64,000 bases of DNA, from the NCBI GenBank assembly GCA_021845595.1, contig JAJZVV010000009.1, forward strand, positions 1-64,000. The letters are read 5' to 3'. The notes beneath the pieces are model-generated. The model saw nothing but the letters and a program-made list of their open reading frames with translations. It had not been told where the DNA came from and did not search any database. The position numbers were made by a program, and so were the translations under genes. Positions within the stretch are counted from its first letter, which is position 1. Every line of letters begins with the position of its first letter. Shown here piece after piece: positions 8,962-16,571 of this stretch. The stretch is from Pseudomonadota bacterium (lineage in GTDB: Bacteria > Pseudomonadota > Alphaproteobacteria > Acetobacterales > Acetobacteraceae).

Positions 8962-9846
8962 ATGCCGGTGCGGCCTCGCCTGTCCGTGCTGTGGCGGGAC
9001 CGCGCCGGGCGCTTTTCGGCACTGAAGGCGGCGACCCTCCTGGCGCTGACGGTGCCGGCGCTCGCCCTCGCGCTGCGCTGGAGCCTCGTCGGCCTCGGCG
9101 CCCGCCCGCTGAACGCCGCGATCCACGATCTCGGGCTCTGGGGGCTGCGCCTGCTGCTGCTCTCGCTGGCCATCTCGCCGGCGCGGGCAGTGTTCGGCTG
9201 GGCGCGCGGGCTGATGATCCGGCGCATGGTCGGCCTGGCGGCAGCGAGCTATCTCGCGGCACATTTCACGCTCTACGCGCTGGACCAGGGATTCCGGCCG
9301 CTGCATATCGGCCATGAGATCGTCCACCGCGTCTATCTGGCGATCGGCTTCACGGCGCTGGTCGGTCTCGCCGCGCTGGCGGCGACCTCCACCAATGCCA
9401 TGATCCGCCGCCTGCGCCGGCGGTGGAAGCAATTGCACCGTCTCGTCTACGCCGTCGCCGCGCTGGGGCTGCTGCACGGGCTCATGCAGGCGAAGTCCGA
9501 CATCACTCAGCCGGCGATTCTGGTTGGGTTCTTCGCCTGGGAAATGCTGTTCCGCGCCCTGCCGGCGCGGCGGCAGAGCGCGCCGCTCGTTCTGTTCCTG
9601 CTCGCCTTCGTCGCTGCCGCGGCGACGGCTGGGCTGGAGGCGGGTTGGTATGCCGCGGCGACGAATCTGCCCTGGCGGCGGGTGCTCGACGCCAATCTGA
9701 TGCCGGAGCTCTACGGGCCCCGGCCTTCAGCATGGGTCGGCATGGTCGCGCTGGCGGTGGCGATCCTCGCCACCGCCCGCTCGGTGTTCAACCGCCGAGG
9801 GCGAGCTGGACCATCCGCACCAGAACCAGTCCCGCTGCGAGGATGA
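8962..9846 (+). CDS. msrQ: MsrQ/ferric-reductase-like haem membrane protein
   Basis: This 294-residue protein has six predicted helices and conserved histidines in LAAHFTLYAL, IGHEIVHRVYLAIGF and WKQLHRLVYAVAALGLLHGL, the ferric-reductase-like transmembrane pattern of MsrQ (YedZ). MsrQ passes electrons from the quinone pool to periplasmic methionine sulfoxide reductase MsrP. The frame is open far upstream, but ATG at 8962 starts the hydrophobic protein just after the previous stop. It is longer than E. coli MsrQ (about 210), with an extra C-terminal helix, and no msrP is adjacent, so a different electron acceptor is possible. Its last 59 bases overlap the convergent NRAMP gene. Confidence 0.75.
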   Translation: MPVRPRLSVLWRDRAGRFSALKAATLLALTVPALALALRWSLVGLGARPLNAAIHDLGLWGLRLLLLSLAISPARAVFGWARGLMIRRMVGLAAASYLAAHFTLYALDQGFRPLHIGHEIVHRVYLAIGFTALVGLAALAATSTNAMIRRLRRRWKQLHRLVYAVAALGLLHGLMQAKSDITQPAILVGFFAWEMLFRALPARRQSAPLVLFLLAFVAAAATAGLEAGWYAAATNLPWRRVLDANLMPELYGPRPSAWVGMVALAVAILATARSVFNRRGRAGPSAPEPVPLRG

Positions 9847-11392
9847 GGTAGCCGCGCAGCGTTCCCAGCCACAGCCGGATCGGACCCGTCAGCACCAGCT
9901 TCGGCAGACTGGCCAGCGGCTTCATCCGCCACGTCTCGCGCGGCCCCACCACCGCCGCCCCGCTGGTCATGCCGCGCAGCGCCGCCAGCGCGGCCGCCAG
10001 CGCCAGGACCCCGCCGACGACCAGGATGGTCAGGATCTGCGGGCCGGTGATGGCGGGGAATACCGTCGCCGCCGTCAGCACCAGCGAGAGCACCACCAGC
10101 GCGGCGATGATCACGCTGGTGAACAGGTTCATCACCCGCCCGTTCACCCACGGGCCGAGCACGGCGCGGTCGTTGCAGAGCAGCAGCAGGAACACGGTGG
10201 CGCTCGGCAGCAGCACGCCGGCCAGGGCCTGAACCGCCACCGTCAGCAGGCCGAGCGGCATGCTCGGCACCAGCACGAGGGCCGCGGAGCAGCCGACGAG
10301 GCCGGCATAGACCAGATAGAAGGCGCGTGCCTCCCACGGCTTGCGGTGCAGCGAGTGGCGCACCGAGAACATGTCGCCCAGCGCGTAGGCGGTCGAGAGC
10401 GAGACCGCGGCGGCGCCGAGCATCGCCGAGACGATCAGGGCGACGGCGAACAGCACCCCCGCCACCCGGCCGGCGACGTGCTCGAGCCCGAGCGCAGTGG
10501 CGCCGACGTCGGCAAACCCACCCGCTTCCGGCCGGCCGCCGAACGCATAGGCGCAGACCGCCACGATGGCCACCGCGCCGATGATGACGATGCCGATGCC
10601 GAGCCAGAGATCGGCGCGCTCATAGCGGATGAAGCGCGGCGTGATGCGCTTGTCGATGACGTAGCTCTGCTGGAAGAACAGCTGCCAGGGCGCGACCGTG
10701 GTGCCGACGATGCCGATGATCAGCAGCATCAGGTCCGAGGTCAGCCCGCCCTTCGGCAGGCCCGGGATGACGAAATGGCGCGCCACCTCGACGGCCGGCG
10801 GACCAACCCAGAAATAGAGCGGCACCAGCGCAAGCGAGCCGACGCACAGCGCCAGCGCCAGCCGCTCGAACCGGCGGAAACTGCCGGTGCCGACGGCGAT
10901 GGTGACGAGCGCCGCGGAGAGCGCGACGCCCGGCTTCTCCGGCAGGCCGAGATAGCGCAGCGCCAGGTCGATGCCGACGAACTCGGTGATGATGGTGAGC
11001 GCGTTGAGCAGGAACAGGTCGATGACGCTGAACGCGCCCCAGAAGCGGCCGAACCGCTCCAGGATGAGCCGCGCGTGGCCGACACCGCTGACCGCGCCGA
11101 GACGCAGCACCATTTCCTGGTTGACGTAGAGCACGGGGATCAGCAACGCCAGCGTCCACAGCAGCGTGTAGCCGTAATTCTGTCCGGCCTGGGCATAGGT
11201 CGCGAACCCGCCGGCATCGTTATCGCCGACCATCACGATCAGGCCGGGGCCGATGATGGCGAGCAAGGTCTTGAGCCGCGCCCATACATGGGTACGCGGG
11301 CCGGTATCATGGCGGCGAATGGTGCCGAGGGCGCCGCGGATATCCCCGACATGCGCCTCGTCGAGCACAGCGACGGTCTGGAGTTCGGTCAT
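9788..11392 (-). CDS. NRAMP-family divalent metal transporter with non-canonical motifs
   Basis: This 534-residue protein has about eleven to twelve helices. The canonical TM1 DPGN motif is replaced by VGDNDAGG, and the TM6 MPH motif by VAPWQLFFQQS, so the Met and His ligands for transition metals are absent. This matches a divergent bacterial branch of the family rather than MntH; a role in Mg2+ or another hard cation is possible but inferred. The ATG at 11390-11392 was chosen over the longer open frame because MTELQTVAVLDEAHVGDI begins a plausible N-terminus, and a small gene ends 32 bases upstream. The 3' end overlaps msrQ by 59 bases on the opposite strand. Confidence 0.85.
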   Translation of the reverse strand: MTELQTVAVLDEAHVGDIRGALGTIRRHDTGPRTHVWARLKTLLAIIGPGLIVMVGDNDAGGFATYAQAGQNYGYTLLWTLALLIPVLYVNQEMVLRLGAVSGVGHARLILERFGRFWGAFSVIDLFLLNALTIITEFVGIDLALRYLGLPEKPGVALSAALVTIAVGTGSFRRFERLALALCVGSLALVPLYFWVGPPAVEVARHFVIPGLPKGGLTSDLMLLIIGIVGTTVAPWQLFFQQSYVIDKRITPRFIRYERADLWLGIGIVIIGAVAIVAVCAYAFGGRPEAGGFADVGATALGLEHVAGRVAGVLFAVALIVSAMLGAAAVSLSTAYALGDMFSVRHSLHRKPWEARAFYLVYAGLVGCSAALVLVPSMPLGLLTVAVQALAGVLLPSATVFLLLLCNDRAVLGPWVNGRVMNLFTSVIIAALVVLSLVLTAATVFPAITGPQILTILVVGGVLALAAALAALRGMTSGAAVVGPRETWRMKPLASLPKLVLTGPIRLWLGTLRGYLILAAGLVLVRMVQLALGG

Positions 11393-11424
11393 GGGTCTGC
11401 TCCCGCCTGGGGGGTGTGGCGATT

Positions 11425-11592
11425 TCAGGCGCGGGCAGCTTGCCAGGAGCAGACCAGCCGGCCCTCGGCGTCGAGGTGCCAGTTGGCGCTCAGCCTCGCA
11501 GCGGCGGAATCCTGCAGCGGCCGCACACACCGTTCGGCCCGAACGGCGGCCTCATGGCGGCGGGAAACGACAAAATCGATGATGGTGGCCAT
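11425..11592 (-). CDS. Small 55-residue protein upstream of the NRAMP gene
   Basis: The ATG at 11590-11592 is preceded by AGGAGG with five bases spacing, an excellent ribosome site, and the frame ends with TGA at 11425-11427, 32 bases before the NRAMP start. The protein begins MATIIDFVVSRRHEAA and ends with NWHLDAEGRLVCSWQAARA, which has a His/Cys/Trp-containing hairpin-like tail. I recall similar short proteins with a C-x-W tail in Acetobacteraceae but cannot name a family. Its position suggests a leader or accessory protein for the transporter. No signal peptide or membrane segment is seen. Confidence 0.6.
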   Translation of the reverse strand: MATIIDFVVSRRHEAAVRAERCVRPLQDSAAARLSANWHLDAEGRLVCSWQAARA

Positions 11593-11607
11593 CGGGGCCT
11601 CCTGTCA

Positions 11608-11626
11608 CTCAAGCGGTTGGCTTGAG
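11608..11626 (-). promoter_or_regulatory. Perfect 7-bp inverted repeat in the leader of the small gene/NRAMP operon
   Basis: CTCAAGC and GCTTGAG flank a five-base loop, ending about 5 bases upstream of the AGGAGG of the 55-residue gene. It could be an operator or an RNA hairpin affecting access to the ribosome site. I looked for a yybP-ykoY (manganese) riboswitch core here and did not find one. Confidence 0.35.
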
Positions 11627-11955
11627 CCCGGAGCGCCCTCGACGCCGTCAGGTCAGCGCGCGAACGCCGATCCTGCTGGCAAGGAAGGAAAGCCCCGAGC
11701 CGGTGACCGGTACCGTGGATTGCCGAACGCCGTCGCGAGCGCGACGACTATGGCACTCCGCGGATCCGGAACTAGATCGCGGTTTCATTGTGTCCCTTGC
11801 AGTTGTTGAACCAGCCCCGCCGACTCAGCCGGCGGGCCGGGGGGCAGATGCGCCATCCCTCTTGTCGAAATAGGCGCCTCACGCTCGCGGCGCAAGCCAA
11901 AAATCGCGGCTCGACGCGCCCGGCGGGCCGACCCGCGCGCGCCCAGCCGGCCGCG
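11627..11955. other. Intergenic stretch upstream of the NRAMP operon
   Basis: About 330 bases without a supportable gene lie between the outer-membrane protein stop and the hairpin above. It should contain the NRAMP operon promoter and the 3' end of the HMA/outer-membrane operon. A short palindrome GTCGCGAGCGCGAC sits near 11732-11745. I see no convincing -35/-10 pair, tRNA or riboswitch. Confidence 0.4.
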
Positions 11956-12873
11956 CTACCAATGGTGTTCGGTGAAGAATGCGTAGCGGAACAGGCCGAG
12001 CACGCCCCAAGCATAGCGGCGCCCGCCAGCCGAGATATGCTGATACACGGGCAGCAGGGCGGTGGCATCGACCGAATAGCGTGGGGTCGTGTAGATGATC
12101 CCAGGATCCGCCGTCCAGAGCTGACCGCCGGAGCCCGGCACCATTGCGCCGATCATGCGGTCCTTATTGGTCGCGGTGTAGTTCGTCTCCAGCGAGGCGA
12201 AGATCTCGGCGTTGACATCGCCTTCGAGGTTCCGCGGCCAAAGCAGATAGTGAAAGCCGGCATCGGCGTAGAAGCTGTCGCCGAACGTGTAGCCGGCGGA
12301 CTGGGCGTAGTTTTCATACCCGACCTGCGCTTCGGCGTTCCAGAACAGCTTGTTCCAGGTCGCCGAGATCGCCTCGCGCTGGCCCCAGGCGCCGGTGCCC
12401 GGCTGCAGGCCGCGCGGCATCGCCGGATTGGCATTGTCCATCCCGGTCGGGGCAAAAATGCCGAAATACGGAGCGATACGGAAGGTCGAGCCGACGTCAT
12501 CGACGCTGTACAAAGTATAGCGCAGTTCCATCAGCGTATCGCCGATGCCCGTGGCGGTGCGGTTGGCGGAATGGCCGCCCACGGTTACCGGTGCGGTGTT
12601 CGAGACCAGGGTGTGATCCTGGACGATCACCGTCCAGTCGGGCGAGGCGCCGTAAAGCCCCACCGCGAGCAGGCCGGCACTCGAGGCATTGCCGCTGAAG
12701 CTGGTGATTTCCGGTTCGAGCCGCACCACGACATTCCCCGCGGAAACCGGCGAAGCGGAGGGAAAAGTCAGCTGGGCGCGCGCCTGCTGTGCGCCCAGCG
12801 CACTGGCGAGCAGCACCAGAAAGACCGTGAGGAATGCGCGGAGCGGGCCGCGGCAGCCGTGCGGACGGCGCAT
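11956..12873 (-). CDS. Outer-membrane beta-barrel protein, phenol-degradation MetA-like
   Basis: A 305-residue protein with a Sec signal (about 1-33, ending in QQARA) and alternating aromatic/hydrophobic strands throughout, ending in FRYAFFTEHHW with a C-terminal aromatic residue as in outer-membrane barrels. Segments such as GIGDTLMELRYTLY and IAPYFGIFAPTGMDNA resemble the transporter-like family once labelled MetA-pathway protein of phenol degradation. Its ATG directly abuts the stop of the upstream HMA-like gene (zero spacing), so the two are translated from one message. Substrate unknown. Confidence 0.7.
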   Translation of the reverse strand: MRRPHGCRGPLRAFLTVFLVLLASALGAQQARAQLTFPSASPVSAGNVVVRLEPEITSFSGNASSAGLLAVGLYGASPDWTVIVQDHTLVSNTAPVTVGGHSANRTATGIGDTLMELRYTLYSVDDVGSTFRIAPYFGIFAPTGMDNANPAMPRGLQPGTGAWGQREAISATWNKLFWNAEAQVGYENYAQSAGYTFGDSFYADAGFHYLLWPRNLEGDVNAEIFASLETNYTATNKDRMIGAMVPGSGGQLWTADPGIIYTTPRYSVDATALLPVYQHISAGGRRYAWGVLGLFRYAFFTEHHW

Positions 12874-13290
12874 TCAGCGCGGCGCCGGGCCGGGTTGGCT
12901 CGCCTGCGCCTTGGGCCGGAAAATCTCGCCCGGCGTATAGGCGGCGTTGACGATGGCGCGGCGCAGTTCAGTATCCGGCACGTCGCCGCCGGGCTTGAGG
13001 TGGATATGGGCCATGCCGTGCATCAGATCGAACCATACCGAATCGACCGCCGGAATCTGCTTCAGCCGGCGGATCAGGCCGAACTTCGAGAACGGGTAGG
13101 TGACGCCCTTCACGATCATCAGGATGTCGTCATCCGGCGTGGCCTGAGCCGCCAGCGCCTCCACTTCGGCGTGGACGGCGGGCGCCGCGGCGAGGCCGAC
13201 CGCGGACCACGCCACGACCAGTGCCAGGACCGAAACCAGACCCGGACGTCGGCGAGGCGGCAACGACCCTGAATTCGCAGTTCGGTGCAT
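12874..13290 (-). CDS. Exported HMA-fold protein lacking the metal-binding cysteines
   Basis: This 138-residue protein has a signal or anchor segment (about 17-41) and a domain at about 56-120 that follows the heavy-metal-associated fold: ILMIVKGVTYPFSKFGLIRR, then AVDSVWFDL and AHIHLKPG, then RRAIVNAAYTPGEI. In the usual motif G-x-T-C-P-F-C the two cysteines would be residues 65 and 68; here they are Tyr and Ser. So it probably does not bind soft metals as its relatives do. The gene abuts that of an outer-membrane barrel with no gap, suggesting a joint envelope role. Family call is by pattern. Confidence 0.6.
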   Translation of the reverse strand: MHRTANSGSLPPRRRPGLVSVLALVVAWSAVGLAAAPAVHAEVEALAAQATPDDDILMIVKGVTYPFSKFGLIRRLKQIPAVDSVWFDLMHGMAHIHLKPGGDVPDTELRRAIVNAAYTPGEIFRPKAQASQPGPAPR

Positions 13291-13423
13291 CGATTTACTG
13301 CCCTCCGTTGCAGTTCCCCACTGTCACATGAAGCGCCGCGGCGGGGCAAGCCTCCCCCGGCCGCCCCCGCCCCTTCACGCGGGCGGATTCGTGCGATATG
13401 CGGGACGATCGGAGGAGGCGTGG

Positions 13424-13675
13424 ATGCAAGCGACAAACATGACGGATGCAGGGCCCACCCCCCCAGTCCCGCCACCGCCGCACCGGGCGCGGCCGGTGCG
13501 CCTGCTGCTGCTCCTGCCCTTCATCGCCATGCTCGCCGTCCCGACGTTCAACTTCGCCGAGCCCGCCCTGTTCGGTCTGCCCTTCTTCTACTGGTACCAG
13601 CTGCTGTGGATCCTGATCTGTAGCGCGCTGGTCGGTGTGGTCTACATCGTCGAAGGCGGGAGTGGGCGGCGATGA
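13424..13675 (+). CDS. DUF3311 small membrane protein, symporter partner
   Basis: An 83-residue protein with two membrane helices (about 27-43 and 57-74) and the DUF3311 pattern ending FYWYQLLWILICSALVGVVY. Such proteins are encoded just before sodium:solute symporters and are presumed accessory subunits. Start ATG at 13424 has AGGAGG five bases upstream; a second ATG 15 bases later is less well placed. The stop overlaps the symporter start as ATGA. Confidence 0.85.
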   Translation: MQATNMTDAGPTPPVPPPPHRARPVRLLLLLPFIAMLAVPTFNFAEPALFGLPFFYWYQLLWILICSALVGVVYIVEGGSGRR

Positions 13676-15207
13676 ACTGGACCGCGACCGCGATCTTCAT
13701 CGCCCTGTTCCTGTTCGTGACCGCGCTCGGCTTCTTCGCCGCGCAATGGCGCAAGGGGGATCTCGACCTCCTGCACGAGTGGGGGCTGGGCGGGCGGCGG
13801 TTCGGCACGATGGTCGCCTGGTTCCTGCTCGGCGGCGATCTCTACACCGCCTACACTTTCATCGCCGTGCCGGCGCTGGTGTTCGGCGCCGGGGCGCTCG
13901 GCTTCTTTGCCGTGCCCTACACCATCGTCGTCTACCCGATACTCTATGTCGTGTTCCCGCGCCTGTGGGCGGTGGCGCATCGGCACGGGTATGTGACGGC
14001 GGCCGACTTCGTCCGCGGCCGCTTCGGCAATCCATGGCTGGCGCTGGCGGTCGCGGTCACCGGGCTGCTCGCGACCATGCCCTATATCGCGCTGCAGCTG
14101 GTCGGCATGGAGGTCGTCATCGGCGCTCTCGGCTTCCAGGCCGAGGGGTTCGCCGCCGATCTGCCGCTGATCATCGCCTTCGTCATCCTCGCCGCCTTCA
14201 CCTACACCAGCGGGCTGCGCGCGCCGGCGATGATCGCCGTGGTCAAGGACGTGCTGGTCTACATCACCGTCATCGCCGCGGTCATCGTGGTGCCGATGGA
14301 GCTGGGCGGATACGCGAAGATTTTCGCCGCCGTGCCGGTGGCCAAGCTCACCCTGCCGACGCCGCCGGCCGGTTCGCTGGGCAGCTACAGCGCCTATGCG
14401 ACGCTCGCCCTCGGTTCCGCCTGCGCGCTGTTTCTCTACCCGCATTCGATCACCGGCGTGCTCTCGTCCAGCGGCGCCGGGGTGATCCGCCGCAACGCCG
14501 CCATCCTGCCGGCCTACTCCTTCGTGCTCGGCCTGCTGGCCCTGCTCGGGTTCATGGTCCTGGCCATGGGCGTGGCGCAGAACCCGGCCTATGCCGAGGG
14601 TTTCCGCCGCTACGGCAGCAACTATGCCATCCCGGCGCTGTTCCTCGCCGCCTTCCCGTCCTGGTTCGTCGGCGTCGCCTTCGCCGCCGTCGCCATCGGC
14701 GCGCTGGTACCGGCCGCGATCATGTCCATCGCCAGCGCCAATACGTTCACCCGCAACATCTGGCGCGAGTTCCTGAACCCGGCCTGCACCGACGCGCAGG
14801 AGGCGGGCGTGGCGAAGATCGTCTCGCTCGTGGTCAAGGTCGGCGCGCTGTTCTTCATCATCTTCCTGCCCCAGCAATACGCGATCCAGTTGCAGTTGCT
14901 CGGCGGCGTCTGGATCATCCAGACCGCGCCGGCGGTGATGCTCGGGCTGTTCTTCCGCTTCTTCAACGGCTGGGCACTGCTCGCTGGATGGGCGGCGGGG
15001 ATCGCCACCGGCACGTGGATGGCGGCGATGCTGAATTTCAGGGCCTCGGTCTATCCGCTGCAGGTTCTCGGCATCACCATTCCCGGGTATGCCGCGCTCT
15101 ATTCCGTGCTCGTCAACGTCGCGGTGGCCGCGGCGCTCTCCCTGCTGCTGAATGTGTTGGCGCCGGACCGGCACCGCGACGTCACGACGGAGGCAGATTA
15201 CGGCTGA
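13672..15207 (+). CDS. Sodium:solute symporter, MctP-like
   Basis: This 511-residue, about 13-helix protein belongs to the SSS family. The region GLGGRRFGTMVAWFLLGGDLYTAYTF and the later VPAAIMSIASANTFTRNIWR, which contains the sodium-site serine/alanine pattern, fit monocarboxylate permeases such as MctP, also preceded by a DUF3311 gene. Likely substrates are acetate, lactate or similar acids; this is inference. Its last 26 bases overlap the convergent nth gene. Confidence 0.88.
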   Translation: MNWTATAIFIALFLFVTALGFFAAQWRKGDLDLLHEWGLGGRRFGTMVAWFLLGGDLYTAYTFIAVPALVFGAGALGFFAVPYTIVVYPILYVVFPRLWAVAHRHGYVTAADFVRGRFGNPWLALAVAVTGLLATMPYIALQLVGMEVVIGALGFQAEGFAADLPLIIAFVILAAFTYTSGLRAPAMIAVVKDVLVYITVIAAVIVVPMELGGYAKIFAAVPVAKLTLPTPPAGSLGSYSAYATLALGSACALFLYPHSITGVLSSSGAGVIRRNAAILPAYSFVLGLLALLGFMVLAMGVAQNPAYAEGFRRYGSNYAIPALFLAAFPSWFVGVAFAAVAIGALVPAAIMSIASANTFTRNIWREFLNPACTDAQEAGVAKIVSLVVKVGALFFIIFLPQQYAIQLQLLGGVWIIQTAPAVMLGLFFRFFNGWALLAGWAAGIATGTWMAAMLNFRASVYPLQVLGITIPGYAALYSVLVNVAVAAALSLLLNVLAPDRHRDVTTEADYG

Positions 15208-15901
15208 GCGCGGCGGCGGGGGCCGGGGTCTTGGCCGGATAGCGGCACCATTCGGCGCCGACGCAGCGCCAGCACTCCGGCTTGCGCGCCTTGCACACAT
15301 AGCGCCCGTGCAGAATCAGCCAGTGATGCGCATCGCGCAGCCGGTCGCGCGGGATGCGGGCCAGAAGCGCCTCCTCCACCGCGCGCACGGTCTTGCCCGG
15401 CGCCAGGCCGGTGCGGTTGCCGAGACGGAAGATATGCGTATCGACCGCCATGGTCGGCTCGCCGAAGGCGACGTTGAGTACCACGTTGGCGGTCTTGCGT
15501 CCGACCCCGGGCAGCGCCTCAAGCGCGGCGCGGTCGTGGGGAACCGTGCCGCCGTGGCGCTCGATCAGCAGCCGCGACAGGGCGACGACGTTGCGCGCCT
15601 TGCCCTGCCAGAGGCCGATCCGCCTGATGTGCTCGCCGACGCGCTCGGCGCCCAGCGCAACCATCGCCGCCGGCGTGGCGGCGGCCGCGAACAGCGTCCG
15701 CGTCACCTGGTTCACCGCCGCGTCCGTGGCCTGGGCGGACAGCACGACCGCGACCAGCAGGGTGAACGGGTCGTGATAGGCGAGCTCGCTGCGCGGCGCG
15801 GGATTGGCCGCGGCCAGGGCCTCGATGAACCGGCGCACCGCGCGCGGCGTCATCGTCGGCGCGGCGTCTCCCGGCTTCGGCGGGGGTCGCGTTGGGGCCA
15901 T
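15182..15901 (-). CDS. nth: Endonuclease III (DNA glycosylase/AP lyase)
   Basis: The 239-residue base-excision repair enzyme removes oxidised pyrimidines. The helix-hairpin-helix LPGVGRKTANVVLNVAF contains the catalytic Lys, VDTHIFRLGNR the catalytic Asp, and the C-terminal cluster C-x6-C-x2-C-x5-C (CKARKPECWRCVGAEWC) binds [4Fe-4S]. The start at 15901 adds a Pro-rich N-terminus; ATG at 15853 (MTPRAVRRFIEAL) is also plausible. The 3' end overlaps the symporter gene by 26 bases. Confidence 0.96.
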   Translation of the reverse strand: MAPTRPPPKPGDAAPTMTPRAVRRFIEALAAANPAPRSELAYHDPFTLLVAVVLSAQATDAAVNQVTRTLFAAAATPAAMVALGAERVGEHIRRIGLWQGKARNVVALSRLLIERHGGTVPHDRAALEALPGVGRKTANVVLNVAFGEPTMAVDTHIFRLGNRTGLAPGKTVRAVEEALLARIPRDRLRDAHHWLILHGRYVCKARKPECWRCVGAEWCRYPAKTPAPAAALSRNLPPS

Positions 15902-15915
15902 GGCGGTTTCTGGCA

Positions 15916-15943
15916 AGCGCCCCAGATATTGACAAGGGGCGCT
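15916..15943. promoter_or_regulatory. 8-bp inverted repeat between nth and the DUF2244 gene
   Basis: AGCGCCCC (15916-15923) and GGGGCGCT (15936-15943) are a perfect inverted repeat with a 12-base spacer that contains most of a TTGACA hexamer (15929-15934). Located between divergent starts, it could be an operator. No matching -10 is obvious, so this is only a candidate. Confidence 0.3.
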
Positions 15944-15962
15944 GATCGCCGCGAGGGGGGCG

Positions 15963-16499
15963 ATGGATCGGGGGCACATGCGGAGCCTGTCTCGCGATGC
16001 GGCGGAGCCGGAGGGATTGCTGTTCGAGGCCGTCATCACGCCGCATCGCAGCCTGTCGCGCCGTGGCGTCCGGGTTCTGTTGGTCGCGCTCGCCGTCGCG
16101 TTCCTCGTGCCCGGGCTGCTGTTCTGGGCCCTCGGCGCCTGGCCCGTGCTCGGCTTCTCGGGCGTGGAGCTCGGGCTGGCGGCGGTGCTCATCCAGCTGC
16201 ACGGCCGTTCGTTCCGGCGCCGCGAAATCGTGCTCCTTACCGCCGACGGCGTGTGCATCCAGCGCCGTGACGCCAGCGGGCGGCGCACCGAACGCCGGCT
16301 CGATCCGGCCTGGCTCCGCGTCGAACTCGAAGACCGGCCGGGCCGGGTTCCTGCGCTCATGCTGCGCGCACGCGGCGTCGCCGAGGAGGTCGGCGGCAGC
16401 CTCGGTGAGACCGAGAAGCGCGACCTCGCCGCGGCGCTCGGCCAGGCGCTGCATCGCTGGCGCAATCCCGTATTCGACAATCCTCAGCTGCGCGTGTGA
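15963..16499 (+). CDS. DUF2244 membrane protein
   Basis: A 178-residue protein with two adjacent helices (about 39-57 and 63-78) between charged segments; TPHRSLSRRG before the first helix and the C-terminal WLRVELEDR region fit DUF2244 proteins of alphaproteobacteria, of unknown function and often near nth or cytochrome oxidase genes. ATG at 15978 (MRSLSRDAAEPEG) is an alternative start. It is divergent from nth, about 60 bases apart. Confidence 0.8.
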   Translation: MDRGHMRSLSRDAAEPEGLLFEAVITPHRSLSRRGVRVLLVALAVAFLVPGLLFWALGAWPVLGFSGVELGLAAVLIQLHGRSFRRREIVLLTADGVCIQRRDASGRRTERRLDPAWLRVELEDRPGRVPALMLRARGVAEEVGGSLGETEKRDLAAALGQALHRWRNPVFDNPQLRV

Positions 16500-16571
16500 G
16501 GCGCCCGCGGGGCTCGACGGCGGCTGGCGCGGCGGCTAGCCTGCCGCGCATCGCAGGGACGGAAGGCGGCC

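Noticed and set aside
11627-11830. A yybP-ykoY (Mn) riboswitch before the NRAMP gene
   Set aside because: The conserved core sequences of that riboswitch were not found on the transcribed strand.
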